A stretch of DNA of 64,000 nt from Tenebrio molitor. Its lineage: Eukaryota > Arthropoda > Insecta > Coleoptera > Tenebrionidae. Made by a program: the position numbers and the translations under genes. The stretch lies in the NCBI RefSeq assembly GCF_963966145.1, contig NC_091049.1, positions 9,362,001 through 9,426,000 on the forward strand. The letters are read 5' to 3'. Under the pieces are notes generated by a model. The model ran no database searches, was not told where the DNA came from, and saw only the letters and a program-made list of their open reading frames with translations. Shown one piece after another: positions 36,308 through 48,273 of the stretch (position 1 is the first letter of the stretch; every line of letters starts with the position of its first letter).

Positions 36308-36495
36308 TTTAAAGGTGCTGGTCCAAATGACCACCGTTATTTTATCAAAATCAAGACGTTTAAATTTGCAAATTATGTCAGCTGTCAATAATGACAGTAA
36401 AACAAATGGAAATAGGCACCATTCACAGTCCTGTCAATTTCAAGTAAATTTTTTTATTGCCATCTCAAACGGTACCTAATTGTTGCTCACGAGGT
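36308..36495. mobile_element. shorter copy of the 6.58-kb element, inverse orientation
   Basis: Reads, on the opposite strand, gtgagcaacaattag...gactgtgaatggtgcctatt and attgacagctg...aaatttaaacgtcttg, matching 6583-7000 but without its inserted MITE. Confidence 0.65.
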
Positions 36496-36751
36496 ATTAA
36501 TGTTTACTAAATATTAATGCTGGTTCAGTAATAATTCAACGAATTAATTTTTTTTATAACAACAATCCAAAATTAAGGACGTTTCATTCTCCCCTGTAAG
36601 CGCATAACGCTAACTCATTTAAAATTTTTGCTATTTCTGTCCTTCCATTTCCAGCAGCGAAATGTAAAAGAAGGCTGACGAAAAGTTTATTGATCCAATG
36701 TTGTGTTGTGTTTTGTTATTTGCGTTATTTAATGTTTTCAAGCTAAAGGCA

Positions 36752-37535
36752 CTTATACTAGATCGGACACTCTTGTCGGAACCTTTGATGAATTGCATTC
36801 GCCGTCAATGACCTTCACTAGCGTGGCCCTTTAAATGGGTTACTGCTGCTGTTGCCATATTGAATTATATGTCAGCGATACAGTGTTGCAATGGTCGCAG
36901 ATTTAAAATAAAAAAATGGAAAAAAAATCCTGAAGTCTAATTCCACAGGTTTATTCGAAACGTCGCGTCTGAGTGTTAAAAGACAGGTTTAAAAATATTT
37001 TTTAATCAAAATATGCTTAGACAATAGCGGGAGAAAGTCCTCCCTCCTTAACATTTTAAACTTATATACTACCCCCATTCCCAATATTTTACCCCCGTGG
37101 CCACGTACACAAAAATGTTGCCAGGCCAGGGAGATGACCATTATTTATGGTCATAACAACTATCACCGTGTTTTCCACCACTTGGGCCGGAAGGGGTGAG
37201 GTATTTTCGCATCATCTTCCACGTGGACATCCACGTCGACTTGACGACGACGAATCGTGTTGCATTAGTCGAAGATTTTCTTACAGATATTATGCTAAAC
37301 AAAAGTGCGAATACTGCGATAAAGCAAGGACAGATCGAAATTGTCGTCAGACGCCGACGGTTTTTCTCGCTACGGATTTTCACATAGCACATGATCCGAA
37401 CATGCACGATGTACTCGTATATTATTTTGGGACAAGCGGCAGTGCTGCGCATGCCTACGGGACTTTTAAATTGGTTAATATTCTATCCTTTATTAATTTC
37501 TTAACATCTCTCTCGAGTGTCCGATCTGGTATAAG
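36752..37535. mobile_element. 784-bp element with 21-bp inverted repeats and an open frame
   Basis: cttatactagatcggacact(c) at 36752-36772 is inverted with one mismatch at 37515-37535. It contains a 103-codon minus-strand frame (see next entry). No transposase domain recognised. Confidence 0.65.
37141..37452 (-). CDS. hypothetical 103-residue single-span membrane protein inside a TIR element
   Basis: ATG to TAA, intact. A basic N-terminal half (KIRSEKNRRRL) leads into one hydrophobic span ISICPCFIAVFALLFSIISV, then a basic tail ending TPSGPSGGKHGDSCYDHK. That gives a type II-like layout if it is membrane inserted. GC content and third-position GC look clearly higher than in the flanking sequence, which is unlike the random open frames elsewhere here. 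No family recognised. It could be a captured gene fragment, a retained exon, or chance. The enclosing 21-bp inverted repeats suggest it moves, or moved, with the element. Confidence 0.4.
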   Translation of the reverse strand: MRSTAACPKIIYEYIVHVRIMCYVKIRSEKNRRRLTTISICPCFIAVFALLFSIISVRKSSTNATRFVVVKSTWMSTWKMMRKYLTPSGPSGGKHGDSCYDHK

Positions 37536-37554
37536 TAATCTGTGCTAAAGGCTC

Positions 37555-37835
37555 GGACAGCTCAATTTTATTTTTTAATTAGCCACTTTATGACATAAAA
37601 AATTTACTTATGACGTCATGTATTTTTTGCACAATGACGTCATCATTAGTTTTTTTTTAAATGACAACCCCCACTTTTTTCTCTCTTTTTGATAGACCTT
37701 CCTACTACCTAAACGATGAATTAAAAAAATTGTTACTTTACATAACAATTTTTTTGGAAAATGACAAATTTTACTTCGAAAATTTAATTTAATTTTTACT
37801 GTTAAAATTTTAAATGAGCTCCAACAAGAACAAAT
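37555..37835. mobile_element. partial copy of the 13.0-kb long-TIR family
   Basis: tgacgtcatcattagttttt, then gacaaccccc and a tacctaaacgatgaatt segment, parallel the left arm at 13080-13190. No matching right arm was found. Confidence 0.5.
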
Positions 37836-38130
37836 AAACATCTAAGGTTAACAATAAAATTGAACGCTAATGTTGAAATTGCCCCCCGCCAACCATTTGG
37901 CACTCAACGACACGAGTGTAGACATTGTACACTGCGCTCAATAGTGTCAGGGATGATTTGTTCTATTTCAGCGCGAATTTTCTGCCGTAAATGTTCTAAA
38001 TTATTTGGTCTATTAAAATAAACCCTCGATTTTAAATAACCCCATTGAAAAATAAGTTTACGTTAAAAAACTCCATAACTTGTTTGTTATTAAAGATATC
38101 AATCTTTTATTTTTTTTAGATGATAGCTGC

Positions 38131-40522
38131 GTTTATACTGAAACATTTCAACTTCCTTGACTTTTCCTCGATGAAACGTTCCTCCCTTATTTGGTGTATT
38201 GTTGGTTGCCGCATTCCCTCGGAGGAAATATTTTTGCGGAAAAATATGAAACAAAAATAATGAAAAAAGAAATATTTATGGATCCTACGTTGTGTTTTGT
38301 TTATCATTTAGCTTAATGAGGTTCTAACGAGAGGCGGTACCTTCGGAAGTTTTTTCAGAATTAAAACGATTGGGCACACTTTACTTAAATTTTATTTAAC
38401 AAATAATCGTGTATGGTGGTGTTTGGTCCCAAAAAATGGTAGGAATAAATTAATTAATTCAATAACAGAAGTTGGTAGATATTTGACTCAAGTAAATTTG
38501 TGTCTCGCGGCCCGCGAATTGAGATCTGACTCATGAATAAATCACTAAGCTGGGCAAATACAGAAGTTGGTCCGATTTAGATTTGACTTGTTTCCCCAAT
38601 TAAATTGAACCCGACGCGATGCCCTGGAAACCTTCAGTCAAAGCCTGGTCTACTCCGGTGATTGAAAATAAAAGGGAAAAAGGTTCTAACAGACTTATAG
38701 GGTACCTCTCTTCACGTATCAGCTGGCCTAGTTTGGTCACTGTCAGGTTTACGGGTGACGCGGCTGTTTGTGCACTTTTGCCGGACCACAGCTAATTGAG
38801 TGCGACGAACACTGGCAGTAGCTTCCCCGACGGCGAAGGCTCCCAAGTAATGAATGATTAATGAAGCTATTTTATAATGAGTTTGTAATAGATCGCCTTG
38901 GCGAGAACACGTTTCCCCAATCGGTAAATGCAAGAAGATCACATACTTCGCGATAGAGAATCTAATTCAAGATTCTAAAGAGTCACGTGGTCGTCAAATG
39001 TTCAAGGAAAATAATACAATCTTTACTTTAGAACGATAAAGAACTAAATGCTGTTTAACTAATTAAATCGCGACTACAAATAATGTACAAGAATCAGAGA
39101 AATAATTTACCTTGTAAATGTAAAGCACGTCACAAAATGGCTGCTGGATGTACCGAACGTACCTCCGGCTACTTTGGAGATCAAACCCCGAGTGAAAAAA
39201 AAAACCTTTTCCCGTTCCGCATTCGGTTTTATTATTCGCAACCGCTAACTGTCCAAAGTAACCAATCAACTCGGTTCTACATTACTTGTTACTTACTTCG
39301 ATCCCGACACCTTTTCGATATCTTTAGAACTTTTGAAATAACAGTTTCCGTTTTCCACCATAATTTTAAATGTTTCAATTTAGACTTTATGAGGACCAGA
39401 CTGAATGTACATAATTTGTTGTTGAATTAGAACGCTGAAAAAGAACACTAAATTACTGATTCTATACAATAATAAACCTCAACATTAAGAATCAAACACA
39501 ATTAAAAATGGAATAAACAGAATTAAACAGGAACACTGAATTACTGACTCTATAGAATAATAAAAATCAGCACCAAGAATTAAACAGAATTAAAATGAAA
39601 CAAATTAACGTTATTTTGAAACCTAAATTGGGCTTGAAACGCTGTTACGCAAGTGCCATGTCATGCAACTAAATTCCGTTGATTTGCTACTTCTAAAAAT
39701 TGTTCTACATTGGTTTGATTCCCCAAAACTGTTCTAATTAATTCGTAATTTTCATTATCTCTCTCTCATTTACGCCTCTGATTTCTTCGACTACCTGGCT
39801 TTACCGTTACCCTGTTGTCCGTGTTTTCTACCCACTCCCTTTCAACTTTGCTTTGTTACTTTTCTAACTAATAGTGCAAACGATTCTAGTTATTTTCTAC
39901 GATAAAGCGCTCTGTTTCTAATTTGCAATTCACGCCCTTGAATTACAAATATGCCATAAATTTGAGAATGCTAAAAAAAGTAAATTAACCTAATGAACAT
40001 TGATTTGGTGGTTCTCTCAATTTGAAACCTGCTAATATCAAATTCATTTAATTCAAGTATCCCCTGATTTTACCTGGACTCCCCAAATTGTCGAACGAGT
40101 AAATTTTGCAATGTTTCTTTTCCCATAAAAACTGTTATCTTTGTGTTGTGTTCGGACCCGGCGCGTACCTGAATTTTCAAAGAAAGGTTGGCAGATTTCA
40201 CTTGAGGAATGTGGTACCACTCTTGCCGACTAAGAGCCCGATTTCAAGTCAGGGTGACAAATAGGTGATGCAGCGCAAATGTGTAGGTATCTTTGTCCTA
40301 CACATTAATTACCAATATGCGTCATCTTTCTCAAACTTGCAATTTTGTGCCGTTACCATGACAATACAAGTTGCAACTCAACTTGAGATCGGCCTCAAAG
40401 GCATCAATAAAATTTACAACTGACCAGCATTTCCGTCGCAAAAGAACGGTATTTAAAATATTTCATTGAAATTATTTTAAAATTAAAATTCTTAATTTAT
40501 CGAACCTATTCGGACCGTTACA
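38131..40522 (-). repeat. dispersed repeat R2, inverse partner of R1
   Basis: The outer parts match R1 (9555-10618) in inverse orientation: ttccgcattccctcggagga side near 38210, and ggcagatttcacttgaggaa and ...cgaacctattcggaccgtta near 40190-40520. About 1.1 kb between 38435 and 39610 has no counterpart in R1. It could be the lost interior of R1 or an insertion. No intact frame. A 115-codon plus frame at 39083 lacks recognisable domains. Confidence 0.6.
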
Positions 40523-42653
40523 ATATCACCTGTCCATTTCTTCTATATTTTGGTGAAAACGTTCCCCTTATTCCTCGCTAATAGCACCAAGATTTTTAGG
40601 AAAAAGATTTAAGTGCGAAAATAGGAAATGCACTTTCAATCTCATATTACATCCCAAGATGTGAAAATCTTCCAACATGATTCTTACAATATTTTTGTAG
40701 TCTTCATCTTAGTAATTTCCAAGCAAATTTTTCTATGATGTTCTTAAATGCCTTCCAGGCATTCCTTTCAACAACATTCATAGAATATTTAATTAATTCA
40801 TTCATTCTGGGTGAATATTCCAATTTTAAGAAAAAACGAATTGTGAAAAAACTAGACGTGATAGCGCAAAACCAAAATCATTTTCGTAATCAGGAGGTCG
40901 AAATTGTTCAAAAACTGTCAATTTTATGCAAACAACGAAATCAGTGTAGACCTGTGTAATCAATCAAAACTTTAACTGACTGACCAGTCCACGCGACAAC
41001 CCATTCATTCATTTGGCAACTTTTTGTGGTATAACAATGGTGGAGCAATTATTTATTATTTAATTAAATGTAATTTACTTTCTCCAAGTACTAACGAATA
41101 TGTTTTTATTTTATCACTTTCTAACTGTACTTCACTTCACAACAAGGAAGTTGCTTCACAAAGATTTTACTCAGACATAGAGAAATGTCCAAGGAAAAAT
41201 AAATAAAATCACGATAGCTGAGATATCATCATCTATTAATCAAATAATGAGGGGGCGCCAAGTGTATAAGACAATTAATGCCTTTTTTTTGTGAGTGAGG
41301 TGAAACCCCTCAGAAACCTCACTCTACGGCCCAGTTTTGTATTTTTTTCCACAAACCAATTTATTGCATTAACTAAATATTAAACTATTCAAATAAGGGG
41401 AAAAACAACTAACTATGCAAACAATACCAAGCCAAAAAAATAATGTAACAGTGACAATTGAAACTGTCAGTTGCCCAGAAAAGGGTGTTGGTTCCTCTCC
41501 CGCCTATCCGCTTGGATGTGGCAGTCCGTTCCTTCAACTTCTGGACCGAACTTATAAAAGATGTCTGAAAAAAATTCATCGATTATAAATTATAATAGTA
41601 TTACGTTACGTTTAAACCGGTAATAATAAATTGCAATTTGCAGGGAATATTCATTATAAAAGGGCAATTAGCATTACTGACCTGTCAATTAATAAGTAAC
41701 TTCCTAATTCCGAGCATCTTATTACCAAGTAATAACACACAAAAATGGTAATTTACATGAAGAAATGTCAACCTCCAAACCCCAGACCAATTTGATTACT
41801 GTCCATCCATCACATTTACACCATTACTCAAACCATATTTATTGTTACTGTCAAACTGCCCAGGAGATTTAAGAACAATAAGACAGGCCCTTAACAGATT
41901 TTCGTTAGCTAAAGTATGTCTCAGGATGTTGGAATACTTACTCCTCGGGAGAAGATTCTCTACTGTCAAGATCTCCTCCTTCTATTTTTGTTGTAATCAA
42001 GTGAACAAAACATATTCGCTGATATGAATGAGTATGATTTGAATGTGAATTTCAGTAACTGCTTCAAGGGACATCACTTGTTTCATTCACTTCTAGAAAA
42101 ACTCTAGAATACCTCTAGGCCAAGTTCCAATATGTACCTCCACCTTGCAATACAAAATCACTAATATGTTATTTGTTTTAATTGAAAAATAAATACAGTG
42201 ATACCTTTTGTTGAAATATTCTTCTTTGCGTAACTTTTATTCAGGCAATGGAATCTCTCTTTGATTTTATTCACTTCAACTTCTACGCATGAATCTAAGA
42301 CTCACCGTTCTTTTCATAGACAAATAGACTGCCAAATTATTCTCTTAACTATAAAGTAATCTGTTTTGCTAGCGCAGTTTTCCACTAGCGCAAATTTTAA
42401 TTCGAGATCTTCAACCGAACCAAAGGAAAGGCCTAAGCCCCATAAATATCAAACTCTTTTTGATACCTGCAAATCAGAAATGAATCAGTTTTGATCAGTC
42501 AACAAACAGAATAAAGATAATGAAACCATCATAGGAAATGTTTTGAAACTTGTGATAATGCAATGGTGATGATTGCGATGAAACCTCGAAACATCTCAGA
42601 ACAAATTGAAGAACCTTCAATTATGTGTCAAGGTTTTACAGTATTTTTGCGCC
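40523..42653. other. downstream flank of the NACHT-ankyrin gene, no gene recognised
   Basis: AT-rich. Short frames only. A possible 41-nt splice-bounded segment near 41945-41990 on the minus strand is too short to support. Confidence 0.35.
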
Positions 42654-45600
42654 TTAGTTTTGCACATACCTTTGCCTACGCGTCACCTCCAGTAACAAAT
42701 CTTTCTTCAAGCACCCCAATCTTGCAGCAAATCTTAGAGGGTATTCTTCATGATTAATTTCGATTGCTGCAAGATCCACACTCTTACTCAAAAGAAAACT
42801 CACGAATTTCTCATTTCCTGCATAGACGGCCAGATGTAACGGGGTTGCATTATCATTCATAACGGCATTAACACATGCTCCTCTCTCTATTAACAATTGT
42901 GCTGTTTCCAATGTTGCATTTTTCAGAGCCAAATGTAACGGAGTTTCATTGTTATTCGTGACGGCATTAACAAATGCTCCATTCTCAATTAAGATGTCGG
43001 CAATTCCCGTTTTTCCATCTTGAGCTGCCAAATGCAACGGACTTTTACAGGTATCACTTAGAACAGTATTAACAGACGCTCCCGCGTCGATTAAAAACAT
43101 AACCATTTCCAGTTTACCATTTTTGACAGCCAAATGTAACGGTGCTTCGTTAAATTTTGTGCCGGCATTAACAGATGCTCCTTCTTCGATTAGTAATTTT
43201 GCTGTTTCCAATTTTTCGTATTTGACGGCCAAATGTAACGGAGTTTCATTATGTTGCCTGACGGCATTAACACATGCTCCTCCTGCTGTTAAAAATTTAA
43301 CCGCATCCGTTCTTCCGTATTTGGCAGCCCAATGTAGCGGAGTCTCATTGTCAAATGTAACGGCATCGACAGCTGCGCCTTCCTCGATTAATAACTTGAC
43401 CATTTTTGATTTTCCATATTTGACAGCCGAATGTAACAGGGTTTCGTCATATTTTTTGAAGTTATTAACAGATGCTCCTTTCTCGATTAATAATTTAGCA
43501 GTTTTCGTTTCTCCGTTTTCGACAGCGAAATATAACGCAGATTTATTATCAGTTGTGACCGCATCAATAGATGCACCATTATCGATTAGTAATTTTACCG
43601 TTTCCGTTCTTCCATTTTCTAGAGCCAAGTGTAACGGAGTTTTATTATTTTTTGTAACAACATTAACACATGTCCCTTCCTCTATCAATAACTGAATGGC
43701 ATATGTTTTTCCATGAGTGGCTGCTAAACACAGAGCAGCTTCCAAATGTCTGTTCATACCTTTTACTTTATAACCCTTGTTGATTTTACAAAAACGGTCA
43801 GAATTTAAAAAAAAATCGATTAGATAACCCAAGGTTTCACTTTCTTCATAGTAGCAGTTTACGATAGTGTATTTAATGAACATCCAAGGTTCGCTTTTGA
43901 GAATCATCTTGCTATTCTTGCTATTAGCAATCAATAGAGACAATACATTTTTATAGCCATGCGCCAGGCAAAAGAAATAAAATTTCGGGTTGTATTTATA
44001 ATTTTTTACATACTTCAATACCTCCTTTGAACTCCCATATTTTTTCAAGATCATTTCTGCTGAAAGAAGGCTGTTGTTCTCAAAAGCGTAGTCCAGAGCA
44101 CTTAGCTTGAATAATTCGTCGCATTCGTTATAGTCGAAGTGATCGACAATAATTTCTAAAATGCGAATATTCTTCAAATATTCTTCAATCTTTTGTGAAA
44201 ATCGAATAGAATGTGATGCAAATCTGTTAAATCGTGGTTCATTATACGTCGCAATGTGCAGTGGGTTGCGGCCACCTTTGTCGTAAATGTTCTTGTCCTC
44301 AATATGTTTCACAATTTGATTCTCATCTTGATAGATTACGCCCAAATGTAGAGGATTATCTTCGGCAAGAATCACATTAAAAATCATCATCACGTTTTTG
44401 TATCTATCAGAAAGCAATTGGTTTCGAATGATTCGAGCTTTGTCGTGGTTGTTTGCAAAAAACTGTGCAACAAAATATTCTGCAAATGTTAAATGTCCAA
44501 AGACGGCTTTGCCCTTTTCGTCTACATTCGTGACGATGCCATAAAAATCTTTGTTTCTTTTGATTTCATACAAAAATTCTTTATCTGGTTTGATTTCCAG
44601 ATCGAGCATTTTAAGAACGTGATTGTCGAAAAGCGACTGCAAAGCTAAAACTTCGTACCTTTTCAGTACTTCTTCTGGTTTTACCGGATTCACGTGAGAA
44701 TGTTTGTATTCCAGTTTATCAAGATTGTGTTTAATTTTCCCGGAGAAGAATAATTTATACATTTTTGTTAAAACGAAGATATTGTCGGTCATGCTATGGT
44801 AAACTTCTTTGTGGTCGAGAAACGTTTGCGTTATTATGTAAAGCTGAAGAGGTATTCCCAAAACTCGACAATTGTTGACGATATCGGTGCTGCTGAAGAT
44901 TCTGTCCATCATCTTTTCTATTTCTTCGTCCGAATACTTTTCTTTTAGACGATTCTTTATGTAACATTTTTGCTGCTCTTTGTCCACTTCTTCCATGTCC
45001 AACGTAAATGGTTCTAAACGTAATTCCAATTTTTCCTTTAAATTGTTTCGGGAAGAAACCCACACACGGAATCCCATTGAAGATAATTCTTTAATATACT
45101 TTAAAACGTCATCGACGCATTGGTTTTCAACTTCGTCGACGCCATCAAAGAAGAATACTACATTTTTCTTCGATCGAAAGTCATCTCTGATATTATCTGA
45201 AAAACAGTCTTCGCTTTTTCTGAATAAATTGCTTAAAAATTCATCAGTGTCGTGTTGTTTTTTCAGAAATTCGTTATGTGTTTTGAGATCAATTCTGATT
45301 GTCCAAAATTCGGAATGGCATTCGTTTTTCAACTTGTTCAACATTGACGATTTACCCATACCGGGGTTGGCACATAAAACATTAATGGGTCTAGTTAAAT
45401 AATCATAAATTTTATTTTCTTCTATCGATATTTTCTTCCAAATAAATTTCTTCGTTGAACAGTTTCTACTCGTCACTACAGACAGACTACCGTCGTCACA
45501 CATCCTTCTTAAGAATAATACCGATTTCTTGTTGCTCTTCTCAGAAACATCTTCAAGTAGTTGCCCTGAACATTCTTCATTGGTTGATATAATCGTCACA

Positions 45601-47752
45601 GAGCCCTTAACAATTTTCTTCGATTTTAAATAATCATGGATGTCGATGACGTTTATGTCAAGCTTACGAATTTTATTTCGAATTTCTTCCAACTTTCCGT
45701 TGAAATCAATAACAACTAGATTCTCCTTTAAAAATGTATGATGAAAAACTGTATCGCTTGTTAAAACTTTCAAAGAAACTTTTCTGTCTATATAATATGG
45801 TGGAAGACGTTCTGCTTTTTGTCCAACTAAAAAATTGTCCTTCAACATGTGAAACACTTCTTTGGCTCCAGTGTACCCAAGAAATTCTTGAGAAGAATGG
45901 ATCAACTTTTCAAGTGTTATCTCTTTCCTGCCCTGTAGCGACAAGCGACAAGTCCTGATGACATCCTTGTATAAGGTTTCGTTCACCAATAAGTCGTTCA
46001 AATTTTTAAACATTCGTAATCTTTTCAATTTTGCGGCTCGAATTCCTTGACCCACCAAAACAAATTTTACTTTGCTTCGTAGTTGGTGTAGTTCCATTAT
46101 TTTATAAATGAAATTTTGTGAAATTTTATTAAAGTTGACGATGAGTGGTTTTTCGAAAAAATAGTGGAATATTTTAAATTTTTCTTCTGTTTCCAATTTT
46201 GTTACGGATTTTTCGATCATTTTGCTTTCTTTTGCTAGTCGCATTATGCATTCATCAACTGAAGAGTTTGGGTCCATCTTGTAGATTTTTTTGTAAATTT
46301 CACACTTTTCCTCAAGTCCTTCAAGATCACAATCCCTCACTAAATGTTTAACAAAGTTTTTGAACAAATCGTTAATCAAAGTAATTTGAAATTCTTTGAT
46401 CACCTTCACAAATAATTTTAGTTTATCGTGTTGACCAACGGGGAAATGACGGTTTACTATTGCGAATGGGGATGCGAATATATCAATAAGATGGATATTG
46501 ACCGTTGCTTTATCAATTGTCTTATTTGTGAATCGGCCTTGATGCCATTTTCTGAACAAATCCAGATATTTGAGAACTATGTTCCTGCTTTGCAGAATCT
46601 TAACCATATCTTCTTCAATATCTTCATAATTTTTCTGGCAAACGAAAACCGTAAATCGTGACAAAAACATTTCGTAGTCTGATTTTGTTATTTCATTATT
46701 GTGTGGAGTTTTATCTTTGACTTCAAACCTGTATACGTTTCCTTTACTGGAACTGCTGTCGAGAAACTTATTTCCATCGAAACTGCTGCCTTCCACCATA
46801 GCGAAATTCGTTACTTCTTCGGTTCGTTTTGGATCGAATTTGGCATTGGTGTAAAGGATAAACTGACGTTGTTTGTTTTCTTCGCTCAAGCTTTTAAATG
46901 CTTGACAATATTTTTTCAGACTGAAATCGCCCTTCTCCGCCTCGAAACTTCCCGGTGATAAAACCTTGTTTTTTTTGTTCTTGTGTTTTAGTTGCATGGC
47001 AAAAGAAAGTTGTTTTTCGTTTTTCGTAACATTTACCACCACATCGTCCATGTTTTCCAAATTGTCAACGTTGCTTTGAATGGAAAAATTTTCTACTCTT
47101 TTGTTGTTGAGCTTTAAGGCTAAGTATGCCGGAACTAGAATTTCATATTCGATTCCGAAACCAGGCGTGTTCTACAAAATACAGTTTTTTTTAAGTTGCG
47201 ATATTCAAAATAAACAATCTTTAAGATTTAAAAACAAGTTAACATTTAACTAGAATGTCGAAGTAAATAATTCAATTTAATTTCGCATGGCTTTTACTAA
47301 AGTTTTTCAGTCTAATTATATTTAATAATTTTATCTAATCCCGTGGGATAAATGACACTTATCCCACTCATTTGAGTGGAATAAGGAACTTCATTACCGG
47401 ACGCATTTCATTACTCCACTCAGTGGGATAAGTAAGTTATTATTCCACTGGCGGAAATAAATAAAATTTACCTTTTTTTTTTTAATTCGGAGCGGTCTTA
47501 GATAAAATTTTGTACATAACACGTGGGCTAAAGCATATTACAGGAAACTCGTGTGATTACAGATGAACTCGGGCTAACGCCCTCGTCATCTGCAATCTTC
47601 ACACTCGAGTCCTGTAATATTGCTTTTATTCCAATAATTGTGTAAATAACTATTCTAGGACTATTCCCATACATTTAAATTAAAACAGGATTGTTATATT
47701 AATGAAAAATCAAAATATGTATTTGATAATGGATTCTTACCTTAGTCGCCAT
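42654..47752 (-). CDS. NACHT-NTPase ankyrin-repeat protein with a nuclease-like N terminus
   Basis: Two exons: 47741-47752 (MATK) and 42654-47171, joined in phase 0 by a 569-nt GT-AG intron; about 1509 residues, no lesion. Residues about 8-68 read GFGIEYEILVPAYLAL, then MDDVVVNV and MQLKHK. This E...D...QxK spacing fits a PD-(D/E)XK nuclease-like fold as in DUF4297/Cap4-type effectors (inference). A long helical region follows. A NACHT/STAND ATPase has Walker A NPGMGKSS near residue 608, Walker B FFFDGVDE near 680 and the winged-helix signature GHLTFAEYFVA near 898. A C-terminal array of about 11 ankyrin repeats spans residues about 1149-1498, with a divergent repeat earlier (NPLHIATYN). STAND proteins oligomerise on ligand binding and release an effector; here ankyrins would be the sensor. 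Probably intracellular, as there is no signal peptide. No operon-like neighbours. Other reading: NACHT-ankyrin of unknown function with a non-nuclease N terminus. Confidence 0.85.
42690..43735 (-). repeat. 99-bp tandem repeats encoding the ankyrin array
   Basis: About ten 33-codon units with the core TPLHLAVKYGK..TAKLLIEEGASVNAVT. The DNA of successive units is visibly similar (for example ccaaatgtaacggagtttca recurring), beyond what protein consensus requires, suggesting recent duplication or gene conversion among units. Confidence 0.85.
47340..47470. repeat. cluster of small palindromes around gtggga/tccact
   Basis: Within the NACHT gene intron. cgtgggataa/ttatccca and ttccactcagtgg-type segments occur several times. 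Similar ttattccactagtggaataa units occur near 56170-56230. Confidence 0.5.
47540..47625. repeat. foldback with core gaactcgggctaacgccctc
   Basis: Arms attacaggaaactcgtgtg and cacactcgagtcctgtaat plus inner tacagatga/tcatctgca. Lies in the first intron of the NACHT-ankyrin gene. Core shared with 7.92 kb. Confidence 0.7.
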
Positions 47753-48115
47753 ATTTGAAAACTCTTAAAGTGGACACTTCAGATAAAACTTCAATGAAAT
47801 CAACGATGAGAAACGGATCCAAGCTCTTGTTTTGAATCTGTCATTCCACATTTGTTTCATGACTGAAAAAAATAAACTATAAATTAACACAAAATATTGT
47901 AACGTTCCGCCAATTGCGATTTTCTCGTTTTTGCAAAAAAAAAGAACGAAACAAACATTGTGGTGTGTTTTTTTTTGTTGTTGTTTCATTCTAGTTCCTC
48001 AAGAGGCCGCATCTTTGGAGAGTTATTTTAAATGAAACAATTAAATACACTTGACTTAAATTTTATTTAACGAGAAAAACATATTTTGCTTCAAGCGGTC
48101 GAAAATCGCGCCTTT

Positions 48116-48200
48116 GTGTATCTCTATAGAAACGGTTGAAATGGCTTTTTTGTAACAGGACTTGAAACACTTCAAGTCCTAGGAGTTGAAATGTCCACAG
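48116..48200. repeat. dispersed repeat shared with 59.25-59.39 kb (inverse)
   Basis: tgtatctctatagaaacggt and ggacttgaaacacttcaagt, followed by cctaggagttgaaatgt, reappear on the other strand at 59250-59385. The tract cacttcaagtcctaggagtt also pairs with acttgaaa nearby. Confidence 0.65.
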
Positions 48201-48273
48201 GCGACTCGACCGAGTTAAATATAAGGTCACTTGAAGCATTTCTCACGATTTGTCTATCAATAATTACGCGATA

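Noticed and set aside
38131..40522. Complete LTR retrotransposon
   Set aside because: The TG-like end is suggestive, but no matching LTR pair, CA end, target duplication or gag/pol frame was found.
43123..43695. 190-codon plus-strand frame with repeated residues
   Set aside because: Antisense shadow of the 99-bp ankyrin-coding repeats.
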